Part shown: positions 46,287 to 54,352 of the stretch, piece by piece
How the letters are laid out: each line of letters opens with the position of its first letter
How positions within the stretch are numbered: the first letter of the stretch is position 1
Origin: Bacteroidota bacterium
Lineage (GTDB): Bacteria > Bacteroidota > Bacteroidia > Chitinophagales > Chitinophagaceae
Direction of reading: 5' to 3'
Length of the DNA stretch: 64,000 nt
Assembly (NCBI GenBank): GCA_023387985.1
Contig: JAEWHC010000004.1
Location: forward strand, 186,001-250,000
Made by a program: the position numbers and the translations under genes
Notes under the pieces: model-generated
Databases searched by the model: none
Told to the model about the DNA's origin: nothing
What the model saw: the letters and a program-made list of their open reading frames with translations, nothing else

Positions 46287-47804
46287 CTATTCCGAAAGCT
46301 TTATCCTGAAAGTACTTGCGGGTAATCCTGCCCCATTCTGCAAATTGGCACGGGTAAAGGGCTCCCACCCATAAACCAGGAACCGGGGCTTAACAGATGC
46401 CGGAATACGCACCACAACGTGATTACCTGCTATATAAGCCTCTGTCTGCAATAGCTTACCGTTATCATCCAAAAAGCCAAAACCTTTTAATTGCTCACCG
46501 TCCCGGGTGCTGAGTCCTTCACTGTATTTCAGGTAAACGCGTATGCCGTTTGTATCCTGGCTAATCCGGTCAAACAATGGACCTGATGGCACAATTTCCA
46601 TCCCATAATCGTTGGACATGGCGAGGCGGGCAAGCCGATAGCCGACTGGCAGTTTTTCCCGCGGGTGCACATCTGTTGAATCTCCCAAATCAGTACTCAC
46701 GGCCATGGCTGAGTTTGGAATGATTTGGAGCATACGTCGTTGCAGATCTCGAAACTCCGGCCAGGTGCTGCGATCAATGGAAGACAATTGCACGTAATAA
46801 AATGGAAAATCATCATTCCATTTCTGCCTCAGGTCATGCACAAATGCCGGGAACAACTGTTCATAAACATCCTGGTTTTCAGCATCGCTTTCACCCTGGT
46901 ACCAAACCATGCCCCTGATGGGAAACGGCAACAAGCGCATAAGGCCGGCTTCGCAATTATAAGATGGGGCAAATGGATGTTTGGGATTTCGCGCAGTACC
47001 ATTTGCCAGGTTTACAGCCGCCCTTTCACGACACCACGCCATCAGGTTGGGATTGTTTATCCAGTTTTCATCCAGGAAGCCAAATCCGGGAAACGCCTTC
47101 AGGCTTTCCCGGCTCATCCATGACACCTGGGGACTGCCGCCAACAGCCATTTCGATCAGGCCAACCGGAACTTTGGTCGCCTCCTGAATTTCGATTCCAA
47201 ATGCATAGGCAATGGCAGAAAACCCGGCGGCATTTTCGAAATTATTGGGTTTCCAGCGTGCGGAAAAGAAATCTGAATCCTGAACTTTCGCAATGGTGGC
47301 AGAATCCCAGGCCTGGTTATTTGTTCCTGCAACCGGGTTGAATTCCAAAAGCCGGACGGAAAGATTGCCTGCATTTTTTGAAGCAAATGCGACACCGTTA
47401 TTGGCGTCTTTCAAGATAAAATCCATATTGGATTGCCCCGAAAAAAACCAGACATCGCCAACCAGGATGTCTGAAAAAACCAATGCCGAATCCAGGTTGG
47501 AAACCGATAAACTCAAAGGCTCAACACTCGCGGACCTGGCCGGAAAACGCACCGACCAATTGCCTTCCGGGTCAGCTTTTACCGTTTGCTTATCCTGTTC
47601 AAGCTGCACTTCCACCTCAGTCCGCGGAAATGCCCTCCCCCAGATGAAGATGGGCTTGTTCCGCTGCAAAACCATATGGTTACCGAATACATCCGCAACA
47701 GCAAAATGCCCCGCTGAAACCGGATCCGGCGTGCAGCTCCAGGCGCTTAAAATCCATTGAAAACCGGACAGCACAAGCAATATGTACAACCTGAATCTTT
47801 GCAT
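46287..47804 (-). CDS. Sialate O-acetylesterase (SGNH family)
   Basis: From the ATG at 47804 the protein has 505 aa. The N-terminus (MQRFRLYILLVLSGFQWILS, then AWSC) looks like a signal peptide with a possible lipobox at the cysteine. An N-terminal beta domain (to about 100) precedes the SGNH hydrolase core with FFSGQSNMDF (nucleophile Ser) and WYQGESDA. SASA-family enzymes remove O-acetyl groups from sialic acids or, in environmental Bacteroidota, from plant polysaccharides. No glycan locus surrounds it, so the substrate is open. Confidence 0.88.
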   Translation of the reverse strand: MQRFRLYILLVLSGFQWILSAWSCTPDPVSAGHFAVADVFGNHMVLQRNKPIFIWGRAFPRTEVEVQLEQDKQTVKADPEGNWSVRFPARSASVEPLSLSVSNLDSALVFSDILVGDVWFFSGQSNMDFILKDANNGVAFASKNAGNLSVRLLEFNPVAGTNNQAWDSATIAKVQDSDFFSARWKPNNFENAAGFSAIAYAFGIEIQEATKVPVGLIEMAVGGSPQVSWMSRESLKAFPGFGFLDENWINNPNLMAWCRERAAVNLANGTARNPKHPFAPSYNCEAGLMRLLPFPIRGMVWYQGESDAENQDVYEQLFPAFVHDLRQKWNDDFPFYYVQLSSIDRSTWPEFRDLQRRMLQIIPNSAMAVSTDLGDSTDVHPREKLPVGYRLARLAMSNDYGMEIVPSGPLFDRISQDTNGIRVYLKYSEGLSTRDGEQLKGFGFLDDNGKLLQTEAYIAGNHVVVRIPASVKPRFLVYGWEPFTRANLQNGAGLPASTFRIKLSE

Positions 47805-47874
47805 CGATTGCAAAATTAACGATCAAAAGAAAATGGAAATTTTAATCCGTAACAGAAAAATCGCTAACACATCC

Positions 47875-48183
47875 TCATCCGCTATCGCCCTCACCACCCC
47901 GGCAGTCAAAGAAAAATTCCTCCGGCATTTCACCCGCCGCCTCCGAAAAAATCTCTATAACGTTCTCGAATTGCAGCCGTTTAATGTGGTTTAGGTTTTT
48001 GAAAACCACCGAAACGGGCAGGTCAATATCACCGGTCAGCACATCCCATAGCGCATCCAGGTTTTCTCCAAAATGCTCCGGGAAATTCAACCGTTCTTTG
48101 GCCAGCCCGTAAAACTGGTCAACCGATTCAATGCTGGTGAAATCAAATTCAACTACAGGAACCAAAGGCGGCATTTCATTCAT
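47875..48183 (-). CDS. Barstar family ribonuclease inhibitor
   Basis: The product has 102 aa. HFGENLDALWDVLTGDIDLP is the barstar signature helix-loop-helix, including the acidic residue that plugs the barnase active site, and VVEFDFTSIESVDQFY is the N-terminal strand-helix. It should sit in the cytoplasm and neutralise the ribonuclease encoded just before it. Its ATG overlaps the ribonuclease stop (ATGA), giving 1:1 coupled synthesis. Confidence 0.9.
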   Translation of the reverse strand: MNEMPPLVPVVEFDFTSIESVDQFYGLAKERLNFPEHFGENLDALWDVLTGDIDLPVSVVFKNLNHIKRLQFENVIEIFSEAAGEMPEEFFFDCRGGEGDSG

Positions 48184-48692
48184 CGTTTTTGCATGGTTTT
48201 GTAATGGTCATTGGTCACATACACCAGGCCATCGTTAGAAAATAATATGCGGTCGGCGTTTCGCCTTCCACAGTGATAATTCAGATCTCCTTCAAACCAT
48301 TTCCGGCCGTTTTTTGCAGGCAGTTTTTTCTCGCGGTTACCAAATACATCCCCGCCAATGGCACGTCCCGGAAGCACATCGCATAAATTGCCGCGGCTCG
48401 CCACCCAGCCGAGTTTTCTCGCATCAGCCTTGGTGATATAATAATCCGGCAACCGCCCGTTTTCCTTTACATAAGGAACAACCAGGTTTTCCGCGGTGAG
48501 CGCATCAATCCGTGCTATTGTGGCATTGCCATTGTACACGGATTTCTCTTTTGGCGGATTCGTGATTTGAGGATCATTAACCTGTTCCTGCGTGGATTCC
48601 GGGATTACCAGGCTTTTCTGTCGCTGTTCCCAAAGTAAATAAGCGATAACACCGAGCACAATAATGATGAGGAGAATGGGCCTGTTCTTCAT
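48180..48692 (-). CDS. Barnase-like guanyl-specific ribonuclease, membrane-anchored or exported
   Basis: The product has 170 aa. A hydrophobic N-terminus (residues 5-21) acts as a signal or anchor. From about 79 the sequence follows barnase closely: LPDYYITKADARKLGW, IGGDVFGNREKKLP, WFEGDLNYHCGRRNADR and NDHYKT. The catalytic set is present: E134 (barnase E73), H163 (H102), R120 (R59), R143/R144 and R148. It would cut RNA outside the cytoplasm or in competitors, or scavenge nucleotides. The barstar gene follows with a 4-bp overlap. Confidence 0.9.
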   Translation of the reverse strand: MKNRPILLIIIVLGVIAYLLWEQRQKSLVIPESTQEQVNDPQITNPPKEKSVYNGNATIARIDALTAENLVVPYVKENGRLPDYYITKADARKLGWVASRGNLCDVLPGRAIGGDVFGNREKKLPAKNGRKWFEGDLNYHCGRRNADRILFSNDGLVYVTNDHYKTMQKR

Positions 48693-48854
48693 TATTGCAA
48701 AAATAAGATCTTAGCCAACGCGGCGGGTGTGGGCGGATAACATCACTTCTTCATTCACCGAAAAATGCCCAGGCTGTAGTATCGATCATCCATTGTTCGG
48801 GTAAAGCCCCGGGAATTTCATGAATGAATTTGCAGCAGAAATTTACTTAACCGT

Positions 48855-49712
48855 CTATCTGACATTTTCCCGGATAAAGGCAACGGTCTTTTGGAGGGCA
48901 TCCCGCAAATTGGGATCAGTAAATCCATGGCCCTCCGCAGGATAAAACACTTTTTGATTCTTCACGCCTGCGGCATTCAGTTTGGCTTCAAGCCTGTTGG
49001 TTTGATCCGGTGGAACCACAATATCCACGCCGCCCTGAAACATAATGGTAGGAGGCGATTGGGCTGTAACAAAATTGACCGGGCTGCTGTTGCGGTAAAG
49101 TTCAGGTGCCTGATCAAACGTCTTGCCGGTAACCTGCCACAGTAAAATATGGGCGAGCCCGCCATAACTCCAGGCAGCTTCCAGGTCGGTGGGGCCGAAA
49201 AAGTCGGCTACGGCTTTTACCCTGCGTTGGGGATCATTTTTGTAAGCATGCAATAAAGCGAGGTGTGCGCCGGCACTTGCCCCAACCATTACAAGGTCTT
49301 TACTTACTTCATATTCATCAGATTTTGCGAGGTAAAATTCCACGGCGGCTTTGATATCATTTTCCTGGGCCGGAAACACATTGGTGGTGCCATCCGCGGC
49401 AAGGCGGTAACCCACATTCACCGTGGCATATTCAGGAAGCATTTTCCGGATGGAATCTACTGCGCCACTCATTTCTTCTTTCGCCCCGCTTGTCCAGCCG
49501 CCTCCATGTATTAAAAGAATGGTTTTGGTTTTGGTGGTGCTGCGGTCCGCGGGCAGGTAGATATCCATTTTATGGCGCGTATTATTGCCATAAGAAAGGT
49601 TGGGAATGGAACGTGCAACAGTTCCTTCCTGTTCCTGTACATCGTCCTTTGAACAAGCGGTAAAGAAGGAGCTGAAAATAAAAATCAGGATTAAAGGAAA
49701 AAATGATTTCAT
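48855..49712 (-). CDS. Alpha/beta-hydrolase lipoprotein (esterase/lipase-like)
   Basis: The product has 285 aa. A lipoprotein signal peptide (MKSFFPLILIFIFSSFFTAC; lipobox FTAC) is followed by an alpha/beta hydrolase of the BD-FAE / hormone-sensitive-lipase type: oxyanion motif LLIHGGGWTSG, nucleophile in GASAGAHLAL, Asp in GGVDIVVPPDQ and His in EGHGFTD. It should hydrolyse esters, possibly feruloyl or acetyl groups on glycans, at the cell envelope. Confidence 0.87.
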   Translation of the reverse strand: MKSFFPLILIFIFSSFFTACSKDDVQEQEGTVARSIPNLSYGNNTRHKMDIYLPADRSTTKTKTILLIHGGGWTSGAKEEMSGAVDSIRKMLPEYATVNVGYRLAADGTTNVFPAQENDIKAAVEFYLAKSDEYEVSKDLVMVGASAGAHLALLHAYKNDPQRRVKAVADFFGPTDLEAAWSYGGLAHILLWQVTGKTFDQAPELYRNSSPVNFVTAQSPPTIMFQGGVDIVVPPDQTNRLEAKLNAAGVKNQKVFYPAEGHGFTDPNLRDALQKTVAFIRENVR

Positions 49713-50066
49713 GCAGGTGAATTTGGGTTTAAAACAACCGATGGCGATTGATTATTGTGAGGTTATGATTTGTTAACAATTAAATGGTTGAACTGTGGAT
49801 AGGCCTGCTGTTTTCAATAATCCCGATAATATCCGGGACAGCTGCTGAATACAATCCGGAACATTTTCCCAGGTTGAATATTTCCCTATGCACCACACAG
49901 GCCATTTACGGAGCGCACAGGCATATGGAAATTTTCATTTTGCAACCAGGCAAACTAAAAACGCTTTTCCATGTTCCAATTCATCCATTGCCCAACCATC
50001 CAACGCACGAACAATTATACATTAAATTATCATTTAATCATCAACTGTTTTTTTACCTTCATTTTT
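49713..50066. other. Intergenic region with palindrome
   Basis: This 354-bp gap lies between divergent genes. It holds the palindrome TCCCGATAATATCCGGGA at 49821-49838, related to the one at 43921. No supported ORF is present; the frame upstream of 50067 is an in-frame extension of the oxidoreductase without a plausible start. Confidence 0.5.
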
Positions 50067-51764
50067 ATGGGTTACGATTCCGTTTTACTGAATACCAAAA
50101 TCCCGCAACAACATACTTATGATGCCATTGTGATCGGCACCGGCATTACCGGCGGCTACGCAGCCATGGAACTATGCAAAGCCGGGCTGCGGGTACTTGC
50201 CGTAGAGCGTGGACGCAATGTTGTACATGGAAAATACCCAACGGAAAATAAAGCGCCCTGGCAATTGCTTCATCGGGGCATGCTCACGCAAAAACAGGTA
50301 GCTGAACATCCCATCCAAACACGGCATTTCAGCTACAATGAAGCCACCGCGCATTTTTTTGGCGATGATCTTAAAGATGCTTACCACGAAAAGCAGCGCT
50401 ACGACTGGATTCGTCCCGATGTGGTGGGCGGCCGGTCCCTGCTTTGGGGCCGGGCAAGTTACCGCTGGAGTGATTTTGATTTTGAGGCCAACCTGCGCGA
50501 TGGCTATGGAACAGACTGGCCCTTCCGTTACGCGGACCTCAAGCCCTGGTATGACAAGGTTGAACGCTTTGTGGGAATTAGCGGAAACCACGATGGCATA
50601 CCCCATATCCCCGATGGAGAATTCCTGCCGCCCTTTGAATTCAATTGCGCGGATGCGTTTTTGAAAACAAGGATTGAAAGATCTTTTCCGGGCAGAAAAG
50701 TGATTATGGCCCGCGTAGCCAATCTTACGCGAAACCACGAAGGCCGTGTAAAATGCCAGGCCCGCAATCAATGTGAAAGAGGCTGCACCTTCGGCGCGTA
50801 TTTCAGCAGCAATTCAAGCACGTTACCTGTTGCCGCACAAACCGGCAATCTTACTTTACTGGCAGATGCCCATGTATTCAATATCCTTTTTGATGAAGAA
50901 ACGCAGGTGGCAAAAGGCGTTGAGGTCATCGACCGTAAAAGCCTGAAAACCTATACCTTTTATTCGAAAATTATTTTTCTGAATGGCGGAACCATCGCAT
51001 CCACCGCCCTGCTCCTGCAATCCCGGTCAAACCGTTTTCCCAATGGCATGGGCAACGACAGCGACCAGTTGGGACGCAACCTGATGGATCATCACAAAGG
51101 CGTTTGGGGAAGCGCAACTATACCCGGTTTTGAAGATAAGACTGATTATGGCCGGAGGCCTTGTGGCATCTTTATCCCGCCTTTCCGCAATGTGGAAAAA
51201 AATGACCGTCCGTTTTTACGCAGCTATATTGTTCCGGCCTATACCGGCCGCGGCAGAAAATGGAGCCATGCGGGAATTGGCGAAAACCTGAAGCAAACCA
51301 ATACCGGGTTGGGGCCGTGGACGGTGAATATGGGGGCATATGGCGAATGTCTTCCCTACCCGGATAACCGCATGACCCTCAGTACCACCCAAAAAGACGC
51401 ATTGGGCCTGCCCGTTGTATCCTTCGACTGCCGCTTTCGCGAAAACGAATTCGCCATGCACAATGACATGGCGGCCACCATTGAAGAAATGCTGACAAAG
51501 AGCGGTTGTGAAAATATTGCCATGACCGTGGAGATGAGCTATCCCGGAAATGCCAATCATGAAATGGGCACCGCCAGAATGGGCAGGGATCCCAAAACCT
51601 CGGTGCTGAATGAATGGAACCAGGTACATGCTGTACCGAATGTTTTCGTTACCGATGGCAGTTGCATGCCGAGCTGCGGAAGCGCCAACCCAAGCCTGAC
51701 CTACCTGGCCATTACGGCGAGGGCGGTGGATTATGCCATAAAAAATAATCAAATCAAAACCTGA
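50067..51764 (+). CDS. GMC family oxidoreductase
   Basis: From the ATG at 50067 the protein has 565 aa. The FAD-binding Rossmann motif YDAIVIGTGITGGYAAMELC lies near the N-terminus, and the C-terminal GMC signature is present (HEMGTARMG, VFVTDGSCMPSCGSANPSLT). The conserved active-site histidine region is NHEMGTARM. Such flavoproteins oxidise sugars or alcohols, for example to keto-sugars; the substrate is unknown. No signal peptide is visible and no partner subunit gene is adjacent. Confidence 0.88.
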   Translation: MGYDSVLLNTKIPQQHTYDAIVIGTGITGGYAAMELCKAGLRVLAVERGRNVVHGKYPTENKAPWQLLHRGMLTQKQVAEHPIQTRHFSYNEATAHFFGDDLKDAYHEKQRYDWIRPDVVGGRSLLWGRASYRWSDFDFEANLRDGYGTDWPFRYADLKPWYDKVERFVGISGNHDGIPHIPDGEFLPPFEFNCADAFLKTRIERSFPGRKVIMARVANLTRNHEGRVKCQARNQCERGCTFGAYFSSNSSTLPVAAQTGNLTLLADAHVFNILFDEETQVAKGVEVIDRKSLKTYTFYSKIIFLNGGTIASTALLLQSRSNRFPNGMGNDSDQLGRNLMDHHKGVWGSATIPGFEDKTDYGRRPCGIFIPPFRNVEKNDRPFLRSYIVPAYTGRGRKWSHAGIGENLKQTNTGLGPWTVNMGAYGECLPYPDNRMTLSTTQKDALGLPVVSFDCRFRENEFAMHNDMAATIEEMLTKSGCENIAMTVEMSYPGNANHEMGTARMGRDPKTSVLNEWNQVHAVPNVFVTDGSCMPSCGSANPSLTYLAITARAVDYAIKNNQIKT

Positions 51765-51803
51765 TCAGCGATCAGGATGTGAAACCATCCTCATGCCCGA
51801 AAA

Positions 51804-51896
51804 CCGCGTTCCCCGCGTTATCCGCGTGAAATTCTCAATAACCGCCTTCTCCGCATGAAAACAATACCACGTGCTTAAACCCGCGTTCCCCGCGTA
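51804..51896. repeat. Two copies of CCGCGTTCCCCGCGT
   Basis: The 15-bp sequence occurs at 51804-51818 and 51881-51895 in the gap between the GMC gene and lipB, with further partial copies between. Its role is unknown. Confidence 0.5.
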
Positions 51897-51907
51897 ACAA
51901 ACGTTGC

Positions 51908-52618
51908 TCACAAATACTGGATCTCCACCCCGAACACTTCCTCAAAATGCCCAAGCAAGATCCGCTTCGTTTCCTCTACATCAACCTGCCTGCCCAGTTC
52001 TTTTTCAATTGAAGTAACCTGCTTGCCCTGGATGCCGCAGGGTATGATGTAATCAAAATAATGCAATGGCGTATTCACGTTCAGCGCCCAGCCATGCATG
52101 GTCACCCAGCGGCTGCAGCGCACCCCCATGGCGCAGATCTTCCGCTCCCGCCCAGGCACAGACGGCTCAAGCCAGACACCCGTTTCGCCGGGACTCCGTT
52201 CCCCCTTCAGCCCATAATCCGCAATGGTGCGGATGATCACTTCCTCAAGGCTACGCAAATACCAGCCGATATCGGTTTTTAGTTTTTCCAGGTCGAGGAT
52301 GGGGTAACCCACCAGTTGCCCGGGACCATGAAACGTGATGTCGCCGCCGCGGTTGATCTTAAAAAAAGAAATATGCTTATCCTGCAGCCCCGCACTGTCG
52401 AGCAACAAATTTTCCATATGGCCGCTTTTGCCCAGGGTATACACCGGGTCATGCTCCACAAAAAACAGGCTATGGCCTGTGCGCCGCGCCAACGGCGGCA
52501 AGCCGTTTTCCAGCTTTTTAACGGCCACCATTTCCGCCAGCCGCTTCTCCTGTAAATCCCAGACCGGCGCATAAGCTGCACGTCCAAGATCTTCAAATCG
52601 TACTATTTGCCTTTCCAT
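51908..52618 (-). CDS. lipB: Lipoyl(octanoyl) transferase
   Basis: The product has 236 aa. RGGDITFHGPGQLVGYPILD and the catalytic cysteine in DYIIPCGIQGKQVTS (with the conserved lysine of GVRCSRWV replaced in position) are LipB landmarks. It transfers octanoyl from acyl carrier protein to lipoyl domains, such as those of the E2 protein at 22750-24456. The usual K in MGVK appears as R or C in MGVRCS; since the catalytic lysine normally lies in this area, that substitution deserves attention. Confidence 0.92.
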   Translation of the reverse strand: MERQIVRFEDLGRAAYAPVWDLQEKRLAEMVAVKKLENGLPPLARRTGHSLFFVEHDPVYTLGKSGHMENLLLDSAGLQDKHISFFKINRGGDITFHGPGQLVGYPILDLEKLKTDIGWYLRSLEEVIIRTIADYGLKGERSPGETGVWLEPSVPGRERKICAMGVRCSRWVTMHGWALNVNTPLHYFDYIIPCGIQGKQVTSIEKELGRQVDVEETKRILLGHFEEVFGVEIQYL

Positions 52619-52691
52619 TGCTTAATTTGCGAAAATACGAACCGAATTCTTTCACTTGCCCAACTCCTGCACGCCGGCATAAAACGAGCCC

Positions 52692-53756
52692 ATGAACGAA
52701 GAAAATAACTTGCTCCCCGAAGGGGAAAATAACGAATCGGAAGATTTATACCTGAAGCAGGAATTCACTGTGGACCAGGGACAATCGCCCCTGCGCATCG
52801 ATAAATTCCTACAGGCCCGCATAGAGGGCGCCACCCGCAACAAAGTGCAGCAAAGCCTGCATGCCGGACTGATTACGGTGGACGGCCAGACCGTTAAACC
52901 AAATTTCAAGGTAAAAGGCGGCCAGCACCTCGTGATCTTCCGGACAACGGAACCGGAAAGCTCAGAGATCCTGCCGGAGAAAATGGACCTCGATATTGTT
53001 TTTGAAGATGATTCCGTAATCGTCATCAATAAACCCGCGGGCATGGTGGTGCACCCCGGCGTAGGCAACCGCAGCGGCACCCTCATCAATGGCATCGCCC
53101 ACCATTTACAACAGCAGAACCCGCAGCTCAGCGAATTTGACCTGCCGCGTTTCGGCCTTGTCCACCGCATTGACAAAAATACCAGCGGGCTCATCCTGCT
53201 TGCCAAAACCGACAAAGCGCTGCAGCACCTCGCCAGGCAATTTTTCGACCATACCATCACCCGCCGCTACATCGCCCTCGTTTGGGGCAATGTGGAAGAA
53301 GATGAAGGCACCATCAACGCCCATATCGGGCGCAGCAAGCGCTTCCGCCAGCAATATGAAGCCTACCCGGAAGGCGATGAAGGCAAACACGCCATCACCC
53401 ATTACCAGGTGCTCGAGCGATTTCACTATACCACGCTCATTGCCTGCCAACTCGAAACCGGCCGCACCCACCAGATCAGGGTACACATGAAATCCATTGG
53501 CCATACCATTTTCGCCGACGAATTTTATGGCGGCGACCGCATTCTGAAAGGAACGGTATTCGCCAAATACAAACAATTCGTTGACAATTGCTTTGCCCTT
53601 TGCCCCCGGCAGGCGCTGCATGCGGGCACCCTTGGCTTCACCCATCCCGTAACCGGGGAACGCATGCAGTTTGAGGCCGGATTGCCAAGTGACCTCAGGG
53701 CCTTGGTGGATAAATGGCGGAGGTATTTCGCTACGAAAGGAGGAATTGAAGAGTAA
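52692..53756 (+). CDS. RluA/RluD family rRNA pseudouridine synthase
   Basis: The product has 354 aa. An acidic N-terminal stretch is followed by an S4 RNA-binding domain (about 30-95: RIDKFLQARIEGATRNKVQQ) and the catalytic domain with HRIDKNTSGLILLAKTDKA, where the aspartate of HRID is the nucleophile. GRTHQIRVHMKSIGH is present as well. It isomerises uridines in 23S rRNA; RluD is the closest role but not proven. The gap after it holds the cas9 promoter and tracrRNA. Confidence 0.93.
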   Translation: MNEENNLLPEGENNESEDLYLKQEFTVDQGQSPLRIDKFLQARIEGATRNKVQQSLHAGLITVDGQTVKPNFKVKGGQHLVIFRTTEPESSEILPEKMDLDIVFEDDSVIVINKPAGMVVHPGVGNRSGTLINGIAHHLQQQNPQLSEFDLPRFGLVHRIDKNTSGLILLAKTDKALQHLARQFFDHTITRRYIALVWGNVEEDEGTINAHIGRSKRFRQQYEAYPEGDEGKHAITHYQVLERFHYTTLIACQLETGRTHQIRVHMKSIGHTIFADEFYGGDRILKGTVFAKYKQFVDNCFALCPRQALHAGTLGFTHPVTGERMQFEAGLPSDLRALVDKWRRYFATKGGIEE

Positions 53757-54006
53757 ACGCAGCGAGCTAAGCCACCGCCTTTTTCAGGCCAGGATTCCAG
53801 TACACGTGCAGCGGAGGAAGCATTTAAATGCCATATCCAGTTATTGCGATGTGGCGGTTAAGGGATGTGCATTGTACACGGCGATTCAACCTAAATGGCG
53901 AAGAATCGAAACAATTTAGCGGGATTTTCGTGCCCGGAAGTCCCTTTATGGTGCCATCCTGAATGGCTGCAACGATAAAGCAAATTCCACAAATGCCATC
54001 AAAAAA

Positions 54007-54037
54007 TTTGAAATATGCATAACAACTAATAACTTTA
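54007..54037 (+). promoter_or_regulatory. Putative cas operon promoter
   Basis: TTTG (54007-54010), a 19-bp spacer and TAACTTTA (54030-54037) differ by one base from the Bacteroidota consensus. Transcription would begin near 54042 and give a cas9 5' UTR of about 310 nt that crosses the whole tracrRNA gene in antisense. The rest of the gap from 53757 to this point shows nothing I recognise. Confidence 0.55.
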
Positions 54038-54232
54038 GCGGAATCAGCGCAAAATGCTTTTTAGATGCACATTACATCCTCATCACCACGAAGTAATGCC
54101 AATAGACAGATATCGCTCAGAATTCCCGGATGAAGAAAATTGCAGGTTCTATAAAGGCAACCAAATACAATCAAAGGAAATGGCACATAAAAACCGTTTA
54201 GAAACACAGTTAAAGACAACCAGGCCGGGTAC

Positions 54233-54262
54233 AAAAAAGCCTCCTGATTGTGGACAAGAGGC
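54233..54262 (-). terminator. tracrRNA terminator
   Basis: On the minus strand GCCTCTTG (54255-54262) pairs with CAGGAGGC (54239-54246), 8 bp with one wobble and an 8-nt loop. Six T (54233-54238) follow at once. Confidence 0.88.
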
Positions 54263-54313
54263 GACCCAAATGTTTTCACAACGGAATAATCCTTATTGTG
54301 AATTGCTTTCAGA
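54233..54313 (-). ncRNA. tracrRNA of the type II-C system
   Basis: On the minus strand, 18 nt (54296-54313: TCTGAAAGCAATTCACAA) match the CRISPR repeat exactly as it reads on the plus strand, so this RNA is an anti-repeat to minus-strand crRNA; one more G-U pair extends the duplex. Downstream are a small nexus-like hairpin in AAGGATTATTCC (54283-54294), a GTTGTGAAAAC linker and a terminator hairpin. The RNA is about 80 nt. It lies 40 bp from the cas9 start and runs away from it. The element is read from sequence; processing by RNase III and Cas9 binding are inferred from the family. Confidence 0.9.
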
Positions 54314-54316
54314 ATT

Positions 54317-54348
54317 CAAACATACAATAACTTCTTTAAACGCACAAA
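54317..54348 (-). promoter_or_regulatory. tracrRNA promoter overlapping the cas9 start region
   Basis: On the minus strand TTTG (54345-54348), a 20-bp spacer and TATGTTTG (54317-54324) fit the Bacteroidota promoter fully. Transcription would start near 54310-54313, exactly at the anti-repeat. The -33 element ends 5 bp before the cas9 ATG at 54353; another TTTG overlaps the ATG. Confidence 0.82.
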
Positions 54349-54352
54349 ACAA

